Shown here: piece by piece, positions 53,161 to 61,684 of the stretch
How the letters are laid out: every line of letters begins with the position of its first letter
Numbering within the stretch: position 1 is the first letter of the stretch
Origin: Sulfobacillus sp.
GTDB lineage: Bacteria > Bacillota > Sulfobacillia > Sulfobacillales > Sulfobacillaceae
Length of the DNA: 64,000 nt
Reading direction: 5' to 3'
Assembly: GCA_027309085.1 (NCBI GenBank)
Contig: DAIDDL010000007.1
Coordinates: 1 to 64,000, forward strand
The notes under the pieces: model-generated
Seen by the model: only the letters and a program-made list of their open reading frames with translations
Databases searched by the model: none
Told to the model about the DNA's origin: nothing
Made by a program: the position numbers and the translations under genes

Positions 53161-53889
53161 ATGAGTCAAGAATTCGACCGCGTTCCAGTCGCTGATCTTG
53201 AATCTTTGATCAAGCGGCTTCCCACCGTGTTGCGGTGCCATGTGGCGGTCAACGAGTGGGGAGCTGTCGAGGAGATTCACGTATTGACCACGCTGGTCCG
53301 GTCCCCCAAGCAAGTGGTGCGGGATGTGGAAAGCGCTCTCTTGGCACAGTGGAACCTCAGAGTCGACCATAAAAAAATTTCTGTAGCGCAGATTACGGAT
53401 GACCGGGGTGTGCGCCCTATGCCCCGGCTGACGGTCTCCGAATTTCGGATCGATCTCGATACCATTCATCAAAAGGCGCAAGGACTTGTCCGTCTTGAAT
53501 TAGGCGACGACACTACCGCGCTCTTCGAGGGCCATTGGCAGGGCCGTTATGTGCCGAGCCAATATCACAATATTATGGCGTGGGCCGCGGTGGACGCGGT
53601 GAACCAGATCCCGGAACTGGCAGAGCCCCTCGTGCTGACGGAGCTGAAGACCTTTCCCATGGCGGGGCGCACTGTGGTGGCGGTCGCTCTGAGCTACGTG
53701 ACCAGCAAGCGCAAGGAAGAAATTCTGATTGGGGCTGCTCCGGAACGCGGTGACGGGCAGGGAGCCGCCGTGCGGGCAGTACTGGACGCAGTGAACCGCC
53801 GTCTCGGCCAGGTTACCCGACCCGTGCCCAGAAGGGTGCCGGACGGGGTACCTGAGCCCCCGGCTGAAGAAGGAAAGGGTGGCGCATGA
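53161..53889 (+). CDS. Conserved protein of unknown function upstream of hfq-like gene
   Basis: 242 residues. No family can be named. The first 75 residues look like a small alpha/beta module (CHVAVNEWGAVEEIHVLTTL; KQVVRDVESALLAQWNL; HKKISVAQI). A second alpha/beta module follows (about 90-200; RLELGDDTTALFEGHWQG, IMAWAAVDAVNQI, TVVAVALSYV, GAAVRAVLDAVNRRL). The C-terminus is Pro/Arg-rich. Its stop overlaps the Hfq-like gene as ATGA, so the two are made together. Confidence 0.6.
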   Translation: MSQEFDRVPVADLESLIKRLPTVLRCHVAVNEWGAVEEIHVLTTLVRSPKQVVRDVESALLAQWNLRVDHKKISVAQITDDRGVRPMPRLTVSEFRIDLDTIHQKAQGLVRLELGDDTTALFEGHWQGRYVPSQYHNIMAWAAVDAVNQIPELAEPLVLTELKTFPMAGRTVVAVALSYVTSKRKEEILIGAAPERGDGQGAAVRAVLDAVNRRLGQVTRPVPRRVPDGVPEPPAEEGKGGA

Positions 53890-54233
53890 TGCCGGGAGAT
53901 CAGTGGATAGAAATTCCCCAGGGAGAACGCAGTGGGGGGGCGCGGGTAGCCCGGTCCAAGTCTTCGCCTGGCCCACAGCCGGGAAAAGCCCCGGGCAATG
54001 CTGCGAGCCGCACGAGCTACGTGCAAGACGCCTTCTACCAGCACTTCATAGCAGGGCGCGTGCCTGCTGAGATAATGTTTTTGGACGGCACCACGGTGGT
54101 AGGCTTGTTGGATGGGTTCGATACCTACGCCATATTGCTGGTGGTGGAAGACCAGGAGATGCTGGTGTTCAAATCGGCGGTTCGGGCCATCCGGCGTTAC
54201 CTCGGCGAGTCGCGCGGTGTTCAAAATTCCTGA
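53886..54233 (+). CDS. Hfq-like Sm RNA-binding protein with N-terminal extension
   Basis: 115 residues. The last 70 fit the Hfq Sm fold: VQDAFYQHFIAGRVPAEIMF (Sm1; QD pair at 47-48), LDGTTVVGLLDGFDTYAILL (conserved Gly and the Phe/Tyr base-stacking region) and Sm2 MLVFKSAVRAIR, where canonical Hfq has YKHAI, so the His is replaced by Ser. The first 43 residues are a Gly/Ser/Pro/Arg-rich tail absent from standard Hfq (about 70-100 residues, with any extra at the C-terminus). It would bind U- or A-rich RNA. miaA, a common hfq neighbour, is not here. Confidence 0.75.
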   Translation: MMPGDQWIEIPQGERSGGARVARSKSSPGPQPGKAPGNAASRTSYVQDAFYQHFIAGRVPAEIMFLDGTTVVGLLDGFDTYAILLVVEDQEMLVFKSAVRAIRRYLGESRGVQNS

Positions 54234-54385
54234 GGTAAAGGGTGACAGGGATTGTCAGCGGCCAGGTTTCGGCCCACCGCCGGAAGTCCTTGACGGAGCC
54301 GGAAAAAATAAGTTTTTGGGCTGGGGACGACATGCATTCCACCTCTTTTTGTTTTAGGATAGTCTCTTAGGGGGGGATTTATACC

Positions 54386-54913
54386 TTGGAGGAACAGTCG
54401 GGTTCCAGCAAGTGGGCATATCGGGGACGCACCATTTCCGTGCGTGTCGACCCAGTGCATGTGGGGCCATTGAACACGGTGCGCGAAGTGGTCGTCCGGG
54501 TGCCCGCGGTCGGCGTCATTGCGGAGACGGCCAGCCATGATGTGGTCATGATCCGCCAGTACCGCTGGGCGGTAGCGGCGTCTTTATGGGAGCTGCCCGC
54601 GGGGAAGGTCGACCCGGGGGAATCAGCAGCCGACGCGGCCCGGCGTGAACTGCGCGAAGAGACGGGCTATGAGGCCCGGAACTGGAGTCTGGCGAAAGAA
54701 ATTTACCCCTCGCCAGGCTATACCGACGAAAAAATTTACCTGTACTATGCGACGGATCTTCAAAAAACGGAGGCAGAGCCCGAGGCGGACGAGGATATTG
54801 TGACGTCGCTGTGGTCTCCGGAACGCGTCCGTCAAGTTTTGCAGAGTGCAACGCCCTTTAATGGCATCGCCTACGCGGGGCTGCTGTGGTGGCTGTGCCG
54901 GACTGCTTTGTAG
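54386..54913 (+). CDS. Nudix hydrolase, ADP-ribose pyrophosphatase type
   Basis: 175 residues from TTG 54386, with a G-rich ribosome site. The complete Nudix box spans 73-95 (G73, E79, REL at 87-89, EE at 91-92, TG), preceded by WELPAGKVDPGES. IRQYRWAV before the box and the YPSPGYTDEKIYLYYA loop after it point to ADP-ribose hydrolases. The 3' end precedes the tandem-HTH gene closely. Confidence 0.88.
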   Translation: MEEQSGSSKWAYRGRTISVRVDPVHVGPLNTVREVVVRVPAVGVIAETASHDVVMIRQYRWAVAASLWELPAGKVDPGESAADAARRELREETGYEARNWSLAKEIYPSPGYTDEKIYLYYATDLQKTEAEPEADEDIVTSLWSPERVRQVLQSATPFNGIAYAGLLWWLCRTAL

Positions 54914-54966
54914 CAGGAGTCGTTAGCCACGAACGCTGGTCCGGGGCAGAGGGAGGCATTAGCACC

Positions 54967-55698
54967 TTGGAGTCCTTGCCACACATCAAACAGATGCACG
55001 ACGACTTGCTTGACGCCAAGCACCATCAAAGTGCCCTGCTAAAACGTTTTGGAGCATGGCTGCGGCAGGAAAGAGAACATAGCGGGCTCACAGCCACAGA
55101 GCTGGCCCGCCGCATCGGGGTCTCACAAGTGCTCATTACGCGGATTGAACATGCGGACGCTGTGCTGAGTGAGGAGAAATTGTCTAAAATTTTTGAAGTG
55201 CTGCAGCTCGACTATTCATCATGGAACCGGTTTATCGGGAGTGGGGAAGAGCCGAGCCTTCAGGAGTTGGCGCAGGGACTGCATGCACAGCTGCAGGCAG
55301 CCCGCCTGTGCTGCCCGGCCCTGGTCCAGGAATTTGGCCACCATGTCCGCTACTGCCGCTGTCAGCGGCACTGGACGGAAGGCGACTTGGCCTTGCGTGC
55401 CGGCGTCACCAAACAGACGATCTGCGGCGTGGAACAGGGGAAGATGGTGCCGAGCGCCACACTGATTGGACACTTGGCTATTCAGTTGGAGCTGTCGTTG
55501 CAAACTTGGCTCATGCCTGCGGCGGACGCCGGCCGCAGTGATTTGACATGGTTGGCGCTAGGCCGCTTGTGGAACAAATTGTCTGATGGGGACAAAATGC
55601 TTGTGCTGGGCACGGCGGAGAGGCTTAGCCGTCCCGGCCCCGTCTGGGATCCCCGCCAGCGCCAGACCGAACAAGATCTTTTGGGTCTAGAACCGTAA
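54967..55698 (+). CDS. Tandem XRE-type helix-turn-helix protein
   Basis: 243 residues carrying two Cro/C1-type helix-turn-helix domains: the first at about 28-85 (LRQEREHSGLTATELARRIG, VSQVLITRIEH) and the second at about 121-180 (YCRCQRHWTEGDLALRAG, VTKQTICGVEQGKMVPS). A short unassigned tail follows. It is probably a DNA-binding regulator; its targets are unknown. TTG 54967 is chosen for GGGAGG upstream; the frame is open to 54886. Confidence 0.7.
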   Translation: MESLPHIKQMHDDLLDAKHHQSALLKRFGAWLRQEREHSGLTATELARRIGVSQVLITRIEHADAVLSEEKLSKIFEVLQLDYSSWNRFIGSGEEPSLQELAQGLHAQLQAARLCCPALVQEFGHHVRYCRCQRHWTEGDLALRAGVTKQTICGVEQGKMVPSATLIGHLAIQLELSLQTWLMPAADAGRSDLTWLALGRLWNKLSDGDKMLVLGTAERLSRPGPVWDPRQRQTEQDLLGLEP

Positions 55699-55732
55699 GG
55701 GAGCTCATAGGCTGTGGCAGGAGGGACAGCCT

Positions 55733-56365
55733 ATGAGCCCGGAGGCTCCGACCAGCATCTTAGAGGAATATCTCGCGCGCTACCTCACCCCGGTATACAT
55801 TGCGGTGGCGGCGCTCGCGGTCGGGATCCTGTTCGGGGTCCTGGCTGTCGGCACGCTGACACCAGCAGACAAAATTTCCCTGCTGACCTATCTCCGCCAT
55901 TTTATCGCGGTCGAGACAGCTGCCCCCACTTACCACGGGGTCTTCCGTCCCGCGCTTACGGATAACCTCAAGCTCCTTGGATTGCTGTACCTGTTGGGCG
56001 TTTCCGTCGCGGGAATGCCCCTTGTCCTGATCGCCTTGTTCTTCCGGGGGTTTGTGCTGGGATTTTCCGTGGCGTTTATTTTGGGGGCGCTGCACTGGCA
56101 AGGGCTGGGATTGGCGGTGGTGACAGTTGGGCTGCAAAACCTGTTTATCATTCCGGCCGTCGTCATTGTCGGGGGGGTAGCCCTGGGATTTTCGTGGCAA
56201 TTGCTATCGGCCAAGGGGCGGGCCGCGCGTTCTTCCCTATCTCAGAGATTTGCCGCATTTACTACGCTGGTGCTGGCAATGAGCCTGGTGGTCCTGGTCG
56301 GCACGGTGCTGGAAGCGTATGCCGGTCCTTTTTTGATGCACTGGCTCAGTCCTTGGGGCATTTAA
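55733..56365 (+). CDS. spoIIM: Stage II sporulation protein M
   Basis: A 210-residue membrane protein of the DMP engulfment machinery (with SpoIID and SpoIIP). About five membrane helices: IAVAALAVGILFGVLAVGTL, LLYLLGVSVAGMPLVLIALFFRGFVLGFSVAFI (in pieces), and further helices to LVVLVGTVLEAYAG. The NLKLLGLLYLLG and FRGFVLGF segments are family marks. AGGAGGG precedes ATG 55733. Confidence 0.92.
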   Translation: MSPEAPTSILEEYLARYLTPVYIAVAALAVGILFGVLAVGTLTPADKISLLTYLRHFIAVETAAPTYHGVFRPALTDNLKLLGLLYLLGVSVAGMPLVLIALFFRGFVLGFSVAFILGALHWQGLGLAVVTVGLQNLFIIPAVVIVGGVALGFSWQLLSAKGRAARSSLSQRFAAFTTLVLAMSLVVLVGTVLEAYAGPFLMHWLSPWGI

Positions 56366-56383
56366 CTGCGCATGCAGGATGTT

Positions 56384-57304
56384 TCAGATTATCCCCAGGC
56401 GCTCGAAGGCGTGGCGGGCCGCGCGCTGGCCACCGGCTAGAGTCAGCGCGCGAAAAGACAGCGGCTGGGATAATGGCCATTGGGCCGCGCGCCAGAGGTC
56501 CGGGGTGACGAGGACGGCGGCGACAGGATACCCTCCGGTGGTGCCCCGCTGATTCAGCAAAATGATGGGGTGGCCGTCGGGAGGGATCTGAATCGATCCG
56601 GGCACCGTGCCTTCGGAGAGAAGGCCGGGCAGGCCGGGGCGGGTCGTCACTGTTGGGCCCGTGAGCCGCAATCCCATGATGTTGCTGTGGGAGCTCAGAG
56701 CGAAAGGCTGCGTGAGCAGGGTCCTGAGGGCTGCCGCTGAAAAATATTCAGATCGCGGGCCCAGAATCACCCGCAGAGGGCTGTAGTCTGGCTCCTGACC
56801 CACGGCCTGTGGAGACCGTGCGGGTGCACCAGGTGAGCCCGCGGGCAGGACCTCAAGCTCGTCTGCGGCGCGGAGCGCCCTGCCGCAATATCCCCCGATG
56901 GCAGCGGTAAAGTCGGTGGAGCGGCTGCCCATGACCACCGGCACGTCCAGCCCTCCCCGGACCGCGAGGTAACCCCTCACCCTTTGCATGGGGCCCATTT
57001 GCACCTTGGCCCCGGCTGGCACCAGGAGGAGGCTCCAGCCGGGGTGTTCCCTGCCGTTGATGTAGACCCCTGTAAATCCGGTAGTGGCAATCGCCAGAGG
57101 TTCTGACGCTATAAAACTGAGCCCCCGGTAAGTCATCTCAATAGCGGCGTCCTGCGGGAGGTTTCCCGCCAGAGCCTGAGCCAGGGCAAAGGAGGCGTAG
57201 TCGAGAGCCCCCGCCCGTGCGATGCCGAGGTGCTCATACCCTATCCGCCCAGCATCTTGAATGTGGGAGAAGGGTCCGGGATCGACAATCACCAGGGCCG
57301 TCAC
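56384..57304 (-). CDS. pxpC: 5-Oxoprolinase subunit C (biotin-dependent carboxyltransferase family)
   Basis: 306 residues of the KipA/PxpC family. DPGPFSHIQDAGRIGYEHLGIARAGALD (in pieces) is the family start, with IEMTYRG, RGYLAVRGGLDVPVVMGSRSTD (in pieces), and SNIMGLRLTGP and RGTTGGYPVAAVLV in the C-terminal half. With PxpA and PxpB it converts 5-oxoproline to glutamate using ATP. GTG 57304 overlaps the pxpB stop as GTGA. pxpA is not in the window. Confidence 0.9.
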   Translation of the reverse strand: MTALVIVDPGPFSHIQDAGRIGYEHLGIARAGALDYASFALAQALAGNLPQDAAIEMTYRGLSFIASEPLAIATTGFTGVYINGREHPGWSLLLVPAGAKVQMGPMQRVRGYLAVRGGLDVPVVMGSRSTDFTAAIGGYCGRALRAADELEVLPAGSPGAPARSPQAVGQEPDYSPLRVILGPRSEYFSAAALRTLLTQPFALSSHSNIMGLRLTGPTVTTRPGLPGLLSEGTVPGSIQIPPDGHPIILLNQRGTTGGYPVAAVLVTPDLWRAAQWPLSQPLSFRALTLAGGQRAARHAFERLGII

Positions 57305-58005
57305 CGCCCCACCTCAATAACCGGCAAAGCGGCCGGGTCAAGCGCCAGCATGTCAAACTCCGCGCGCGGCACTGCCACAAATCTCACCAAGTCGCCAGGG
57401 CTGTAGGGGATGGGAGGGGTGTCCTCCGGCCGGAAGAGGCGCAGAGGGGTGCGGCCGATAATGTTCCAGCCGCCCGGGGTGCGGAGTGGGTAAATGCCGG
57501 CCTGACGGCCGCCGATGGCAATGGACCCCGCCGCTACCTGGGTGCGGGGGGTGTTGCGGCGGGGAGTCTCCAGCAACTCCGGCAGCCCCGCCAAATAAGG
57601 GAAGCCGGGGGCAAACCCTAGAGCGTCAATGCGGTAGGCCGGGGCGCAGAAACTGGTGATGACCTCAGCTGGTGATAGTTGGCAGCGGCTGGCCACCCAT
57701 CCCAGGTCTGGGGCCAGGTCGGTATCGCTGCACAGGGGAATCCACAAGGTGCGGCCGGGCTCATGGCTCGGAGCCTGGGACAGAGCGGGCTGGACCAAGG
57801 ACAGCACGTCGGACAATTCTGTGTGCACGGGGTACGTAATCACAATCGTGGCATAGGAGGGGATAATGCTCCAGCCCAGGGTGCGCTCATCGTGCTGCAG
57901 CGCTGTGGCAACCTGGCGGACGTAACGCGCCGTCGCGTCTTGGATTGTGTCGCCAAACTCCAGCAAGAGGCCGTGGTCTCCGGCTGGCAGCCATCTTATG
58001 GACAT
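57301..58005 (-). CDS. pxpB: 5-Oxoprolinase subunit B
   Basis: 234 residues of the KipI/PxpB family: LPAGDHGLLLEFGDTI at the N-terminus, SIIPSYATIVITY, YRIDALGFAPGFPYLAGLPE and the conserved RTPGGWNIIGRTPLRLF. Works as a heteromer with PxpC; in B. subtilis the homologue KipI also inhibits the sporulation kinase KinA. That second role is not shown here. AAGGAGG precedes ATG 58005. Confidence 0.9.
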   Translation of the reverse strand: MSIRWLPAGDHGLLLEFGDTIQDATARYVRQVATALQHDERTLGWSIIPSYATIVITYPVHTELSDVLSLVQPALSQAPSHEPGRTLWIPLCSDTDLAPDLGWVASRCQLSPAEVITSFCAPAYRIDALGFAPGFPYLAGLPELLETPRRNTPRTQVAAGSIAIGGRQAGIYPLRTPGGWNIIGRTPLRLFRPEDTPPIPYSPGDLVRFVAVPRAEFDMLALDPAALPVIEVGR

Positions 58006-58150
58006 AGTGCCTCCTTGTGGCTAGAAATCTTCTCTTGCTATTGTCGCTGTTCTTGCCGTGAGCGGCAAGCGCCGATCTGTGGCCAGATCTTTCCCGTGCC
58101 ATTATAATGGGGACGAAAAAATCAGCAGAAAAGACACCAAGGAGGTTCTT

Positions 58151-58423
58151 ATGCAACTATATGCTGCTTGGCTGACTATCGTGGACGAAGTGCTAAATCA
58201 ACAGCGCCGGCCCGACCATTTGGCGTATCTCAGCCGTCTGCACGCCGCAGGGCACGTGGCGTGGGCTGGGCCCTTTGCGGACCGTTCGGGAGGACTTGTC
58301 ATTTACCGTGCAGCGTCCGATGACGAGGCCAATGCCATGGCCGCAGCAGATCCGGCGGTCTCATCGGGGGCGCGCACCGTGATCGTCAAAGGCTGGGAAC
58401 TGCTCGATCTCGAGAAAATCTGA
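58151..58423 (+). CDS. YciI-like protein
   Basis: A 90-residue dimeric alpha+beta barrel-type protein of the YciI family: HLAYLSRLHAAGHVAWAGPFAD with the conserved HLAYL and GPF, GGLVIYRAASDDEANAMAAADP and a final VKGWELL strand. Function unknown; relatives may be small enzymes. ATG 58151 follows GGAGG. Divergent from pxpB. Confidence 0.82.
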   Translation: MQLYAAWLTIVDEVLNQQRRPDHLAYLSRLHAAGHVAWAGPFADRSGGLVIYRAASDDEANAMAAADPAVSSGARTVIVKGWELLDLEKI

Positions 58424-58443
58424 GGGCGCCCGGGCTGTCATGG

Positions 58444-59343
58444 TTATTTTATGGATGGGCCTCTGGCCCGCAGCCGCACCGTGCTGCTGAAAAGAATGCC
58501 GCCGAGAATGACGAGCACCCCGACCCAGCGCCCGGCGCTTACCGGCTCGCCGAGCCACAGGGCCGAGAGGATGACGGCGACTGGCAATTCCGAGGACGCC
58601 AGCATTCCGGTTAAGGCGGGGGGGAGTTTCGGCGCGCTGATGTAGGTCAGCAACAAGGGGATGCCCTGACTGAACAGTCCCATGAGGCTCCCCCATATCC
58701 ATGTCGCCGGATCATACGCCCAGTGGAGGCTGCGCCACGGCTGGTAGGCCACGGCGACAAGGGCGAGGCTGAAGGCGGTGGAGATTTCGGCGCGGTACCA
58801 TGGCGAGATATCCGGGCTGAGCCGGCCAGACAACAAGAGGCTCAAGGCGTAGAGAACCGCGGATGCCAATCCCAGAAGAATGCCGGGAAGAGGGAAAATC
58901 CATCCGCGGATTCCGCCCGCCATCACGGTTCCCGCCAGGACAATGAGTATGCCGTAGCGCTGGGAGCGGTTGGGCCAGTGACGATGAAACAATCCGGAGA
59001 GCAGAGGGAGAATCCAGGTAAACTGAAATAGCAGCACGATGCCAACCGACCCTGGCAGAAAGGTCAGGCTGTGATAATAGGTCAGGGACACGCCTGCGCC
59101 GAAGGCTCCCACGGCTGCCATTCCCAAGTAGTCCTGCAGGTGGGGCCGCGCTCTTGGGCCTGCACCGGTCCGGCCTATCTGGAACAGCAAGAGGCTCACC
59201 GGATATTGCGCGAGCGTCAGCCATGTGACGGGCACGCCGTGGGTGATGCCGAGTTTGACCAAAGGGGTGACAACGCCATACGCGGCGCCAGCCATCAGCA
59301 TCAATATGGCATAAAGGGACTGGGTGCTCGTTTTCCGCTTCAT
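58444..59343 (-). CDS. DMT-superfamily (EamA) transporter
   Basis: 299 residues with ten predicted helices in two EamA repeats. The first repeat runs from YAILMLMAGAAYGVVTPL to about residue 145; the second from FPLPGILLGLASAVLYALSLLL to the end (ALTGMLASSELPVAVILSALWLGEP is the typical ninth helix). A metabolite or drug exporter; substrate unknown. ATG 59343 has AAGAAAGG directly before it; the frame is open to TTG 59397. Confidence 0.85.
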   Translation of the reverse strand: MKRKTSTQSLYAILMLMAGAAYGVVTPLVKLGITHGVPVTWLTLAQYPVSLLLFQIGRTGAGPRARPHLQDYLGMAAVGAFGAGVSLTYYHSLTFLPGSVGIVLLFQFTWILPLLSGLFHRHWPNRSQRYGILIVLAGTVMAGGIRGWIFPLPGILLGLASAVLYALSLLLSGRLSPDISPWYRAEISTAFSLALVAVAYQPWRSLHWAYDPATWIWGSLMGLFSQGIPLLLTYISAPKLPPALTGMLASSELPVAVILSALWLGEPVSAGRWVGVLVILGGILFSSTVRLRARGPSIK

Positions 59344-59587
59344 CCTTTCTTGCGAGCCATCAGGGATCGGGGCCCAGTTAGCTGTGCTTGCCCGCAATCT
59401 GAGACGGGTGGGGGACTGGCGCGGCGCGAACCGGAGGACATCAGGCAGGATTGGTCGCGCGGCATTGTCGCTTGATGCCTCTCCATGATATAACAGGGCT
59501 GGCCTGAAGGGAAAGGACTTGTCATATCATGGAGAGACCGCGCCCGGGCGGGGCAACCGGCTGGAGTCGCCTGCAGCTGTGCGGGAC

Positions 59588-59597
59588 TTGGTATAAT
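59588..59597 (+). promoter_or_regulatory. Extended -10 promoter upstream of the acyl-CoA synthetase gene
   Basis: TTGGTATAAT (59588-59597) is a perfect -10 with a TG extension. No good -35 is visible at the expected distance, which extended -10 promoters can lack. It lies about 55 bp before the start codon. Confidence 0.55.
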
Positions 59598-59651
59598 ACA
59601 AGAGACCTGAACGTGCTACCGGGAAAACTCCGGCTGGGCCGAAAGGATGGG

Positions 59652-61631
59652 ATGGGGATGGAACAGGTGCAGCGGGGGCCGATTTTATGGACGCCCAGCC
59701 CCTCGCGCGTCAAGAATGCGAGAATCACTCAGTACAAAGGATGGCTGAAAGCTCATAAGCAGCTAGAATTTTCGGAATACGGCGATCTGTGGCAATGGTC
59801 CGTGGACCATCCTGATGCCTTCTGGCACAGTGTGTGGGAATATTTTGGAGTGATGGCATCCACGCCCTTCGCGCAGGTTCTTGCCGGAGTGCAAATGCCG
59901 GATATCAGCTGGGTTCCGGGGGCTCGACTGAATTATGCGGAACACAGCCTGACCCGGCGCGGGCAGGAATTGGCAGTGCTTTACGAAGGTGAGGACGGGG
60001 AGCGGGTTCAGTGGTCGTGGGATGAACTCTATGAAGAAGTGCGGCGCGTGCGGGGGGCCATGGAGACCATGGGCGTTGGGTTGGGTGACCGGGTGGCCGC
60101 TTATGTCCCAAACATTCCCCAGAGCGTGGCGGGTTTCCTGGCCTGCGCAAGTTTGGGAGCCGTCTGGTCGAGCTGCTCTCCTGACTTCGGGGCACAAGCG
60201 GTATTGGACCGATTTCAGCAGATTGAGCCAAAGATACTGATTTGCATCGACGGCTACCGGTACAATGGCAAAGCCCATGACCGCCGAGAGGTAGTGCGGG
60301 CGCTGCAGGCGGGACTGCCGAGCGTCAGGCATACCATTATGATCCGCCATTTGTTCCGGAATGAACCGTGCGGGAGCGGTGTCGAAGATTATGCTGCGCT
60401 GCGCTCGGATGCCCCTTTGCGTTTCGAACCGGTGGCAGCGAGCCACCCTCTGTGGATTCTCTATTCGTCGGGGACGACAGGGCTGCCTAAACCCATTGTG
60501 CAAGGGCACGCCGGAATTTTGCTGGAGCATCTGGCCGCGCTGGCCTTTCACCTCGATCTGGGCCATGGGGACCGTTTCATGTGGTTTACGACCACAGGCT
60601 GGATGATGTGGAATCTGCTCGTCTCCGGGCTGCTGGTGGGCGCCAGCATTGTGCTCTATGATGGAAATCCCGCCTACCCCGAACCGGACCGCCTGTGGCG
60701 GCTGACTGAAGAGCTCGCGGTGACCTTTCTGGGTACCAGCGCAGCCTATATCGGGATGTGCCAGAAGAAGTCGCTGGATGTCCGTACCCTTGGTCTGGCG
60801 TCCCTTAAGGCTATTGGCTCGACGGGATCCCCTTTAACCCCGGAAATGTTCGACTGGGTTTATGAAAAAGTCATGGCAGACGTGTGGCTGACATCTCTGA
60901 GCGGCGGCACCGACGTCTGCAGCGCTGTGGTCGGTGGCGTGCCGACCCTCCCCGTGCGGAGCGGGGAGATTCAGTGCCGGTATCTAGGGTCCAAGGTGGA
61001 GGCTTTTGATGAAAGCGGCCATGCGGTGCGCAACCAGGTGGGAGAATTGGTGATTACCCGCCCGATTCCCTCAATGCCGCTTTTTCTCTGGGGAGATGAC
61101 GCAGCAAAATCCCGCTACCGCGCTAGTTATTTTGATGTGTTTCCGGGAGTCTGGAGGCACGGCGACTGGATTCTCGTGCATGATGACGGGAGTGTGGTGA
61201 TTTACGGACGGTCTGATGCTACGATAAACCGCGGCGGAATTCGCATGGGCACGAGTGAATTTTACCGCGTGGTTGAGGAAGACGCGCGCGTTTTGGACAG
61301 CCTCGTGGTGGATCTGTCCGCCATGGGGGTAGAGAAAGGGCTGATCCTGTTGGTGGTCCAAAAACCCGGCGCGGACGACAGTATGATTCTGACTGGCGAT
61401 CTCCGCCGCCGGCTGCGTGAAGCGCTGTCCCCCCGTCACGTGCCAGACCAGATTTTTGTGGTGCCATCCATCCCTAAAACACTCAACGGGAAGAAGATGG
61501 AAGTCCCGGTAAAAAAGCTGTTAATGGGCACCGCAGCAGAGCAGGCATTCAACATCGGCGCCATGGAGAATCCAGACGCTGTGGCCTACCTGGCCGCTCA
61601 TGTCAAGCCGCAAATCGGGCTGAAAAAGTAA
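59652..61631 (+). CDS. Acetoacetate-CoA ligase
   Basis: 659 residues of the AMP-forming ligase family, most like acetoacetyl-CoA synthetase: an N-terminal cap (YEYFG-like HSVWEYFGVMASTPF; WVPGARLNYAEH), the ATP loop LYSSGTTGLPKP, a TTTGWMMWN segment, STGSPLTPEMFDWVYE, the long SLSGGTDVCS, YGRSDATINRGGIRMGTSEFYRVV (in pieces) and C-terminal LNGKKMEVPVKKLL with the catalytic Lys. It activates acetoacetate or related short acids. ATG 59652 follows AAAGGA; ATG 59658 is also possible. Confidence 0.9.
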   Translation: MGMEQVQRGPILWTPSPSRVKNARITQYKGWLKAHKQLEFSEYGDLWQWSVDHPDAFWHSVWEYFGVMASTPFAQVLAGVQMPDISWVPGARLNYAEHSLTRRGQELAVLYEGEDGERVQWSWDELYEEVRRVRGAMETMGVGLGDRVAAYVPNIPQSVAGFLACASLGAVWSSCSPDFGAQAVLDRFQQIEPKILICIDGYRYNGKAHDRREVVRALQAGLPSVRHTIMIRHLFRNEPCGSGVEDYAALRSDAPLRFEPVAASHPLWILYSSGTTGLPKPIVQGHAGILLEHLAALAFHLDLGHGDRFMWFTTTGWMMWNLLVSGLLVGASIVLYDGNPAYPEPDRLWRLTEELAVTFLGTSAAYIGMCQKKSLDVRTLGLASLKAIGSTGSPLTPEMFDWVYEKVMADVWLTSLSGGTDVCSAVVGGVPTLPVRSGEIQCRYLGSKVEAFDESGHAVRNQVGELVITRPIPSMPLFLWGDDAAKSRYRASYFDVFPGVWRHGDWILVHDDGSVVIYGRSDATINRGGIRMGTSEFYRVVEEDARVLDSLVVDLSAMGVEKGLILLVVQKPGADDSMILTGDLRRRLREALSPRHVPDQIFVVPSIPKTLNGKKMEVPVKKLLMGTAAEQAFNIGAMENPDAVAYLAAHVKPQIGLKK

Positions 61632-61639
61632 CACACGCT

Positions 61640-61670
61640 ACACCGGGCCTAGTGTGGCCCGGTGTTCTTC
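61640..61670 (+). terminator. Terminator between the ligase and hydrolase genes
   Basis: CACCGGGCC-TAGTGT-GGCCCGGTG (about 61641-61664) followed by TTCTTC. It can act for both convergent genes. Confidence 0.75.
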
Positions 61671-61684
61671 GTCTGTGTCAAAGC

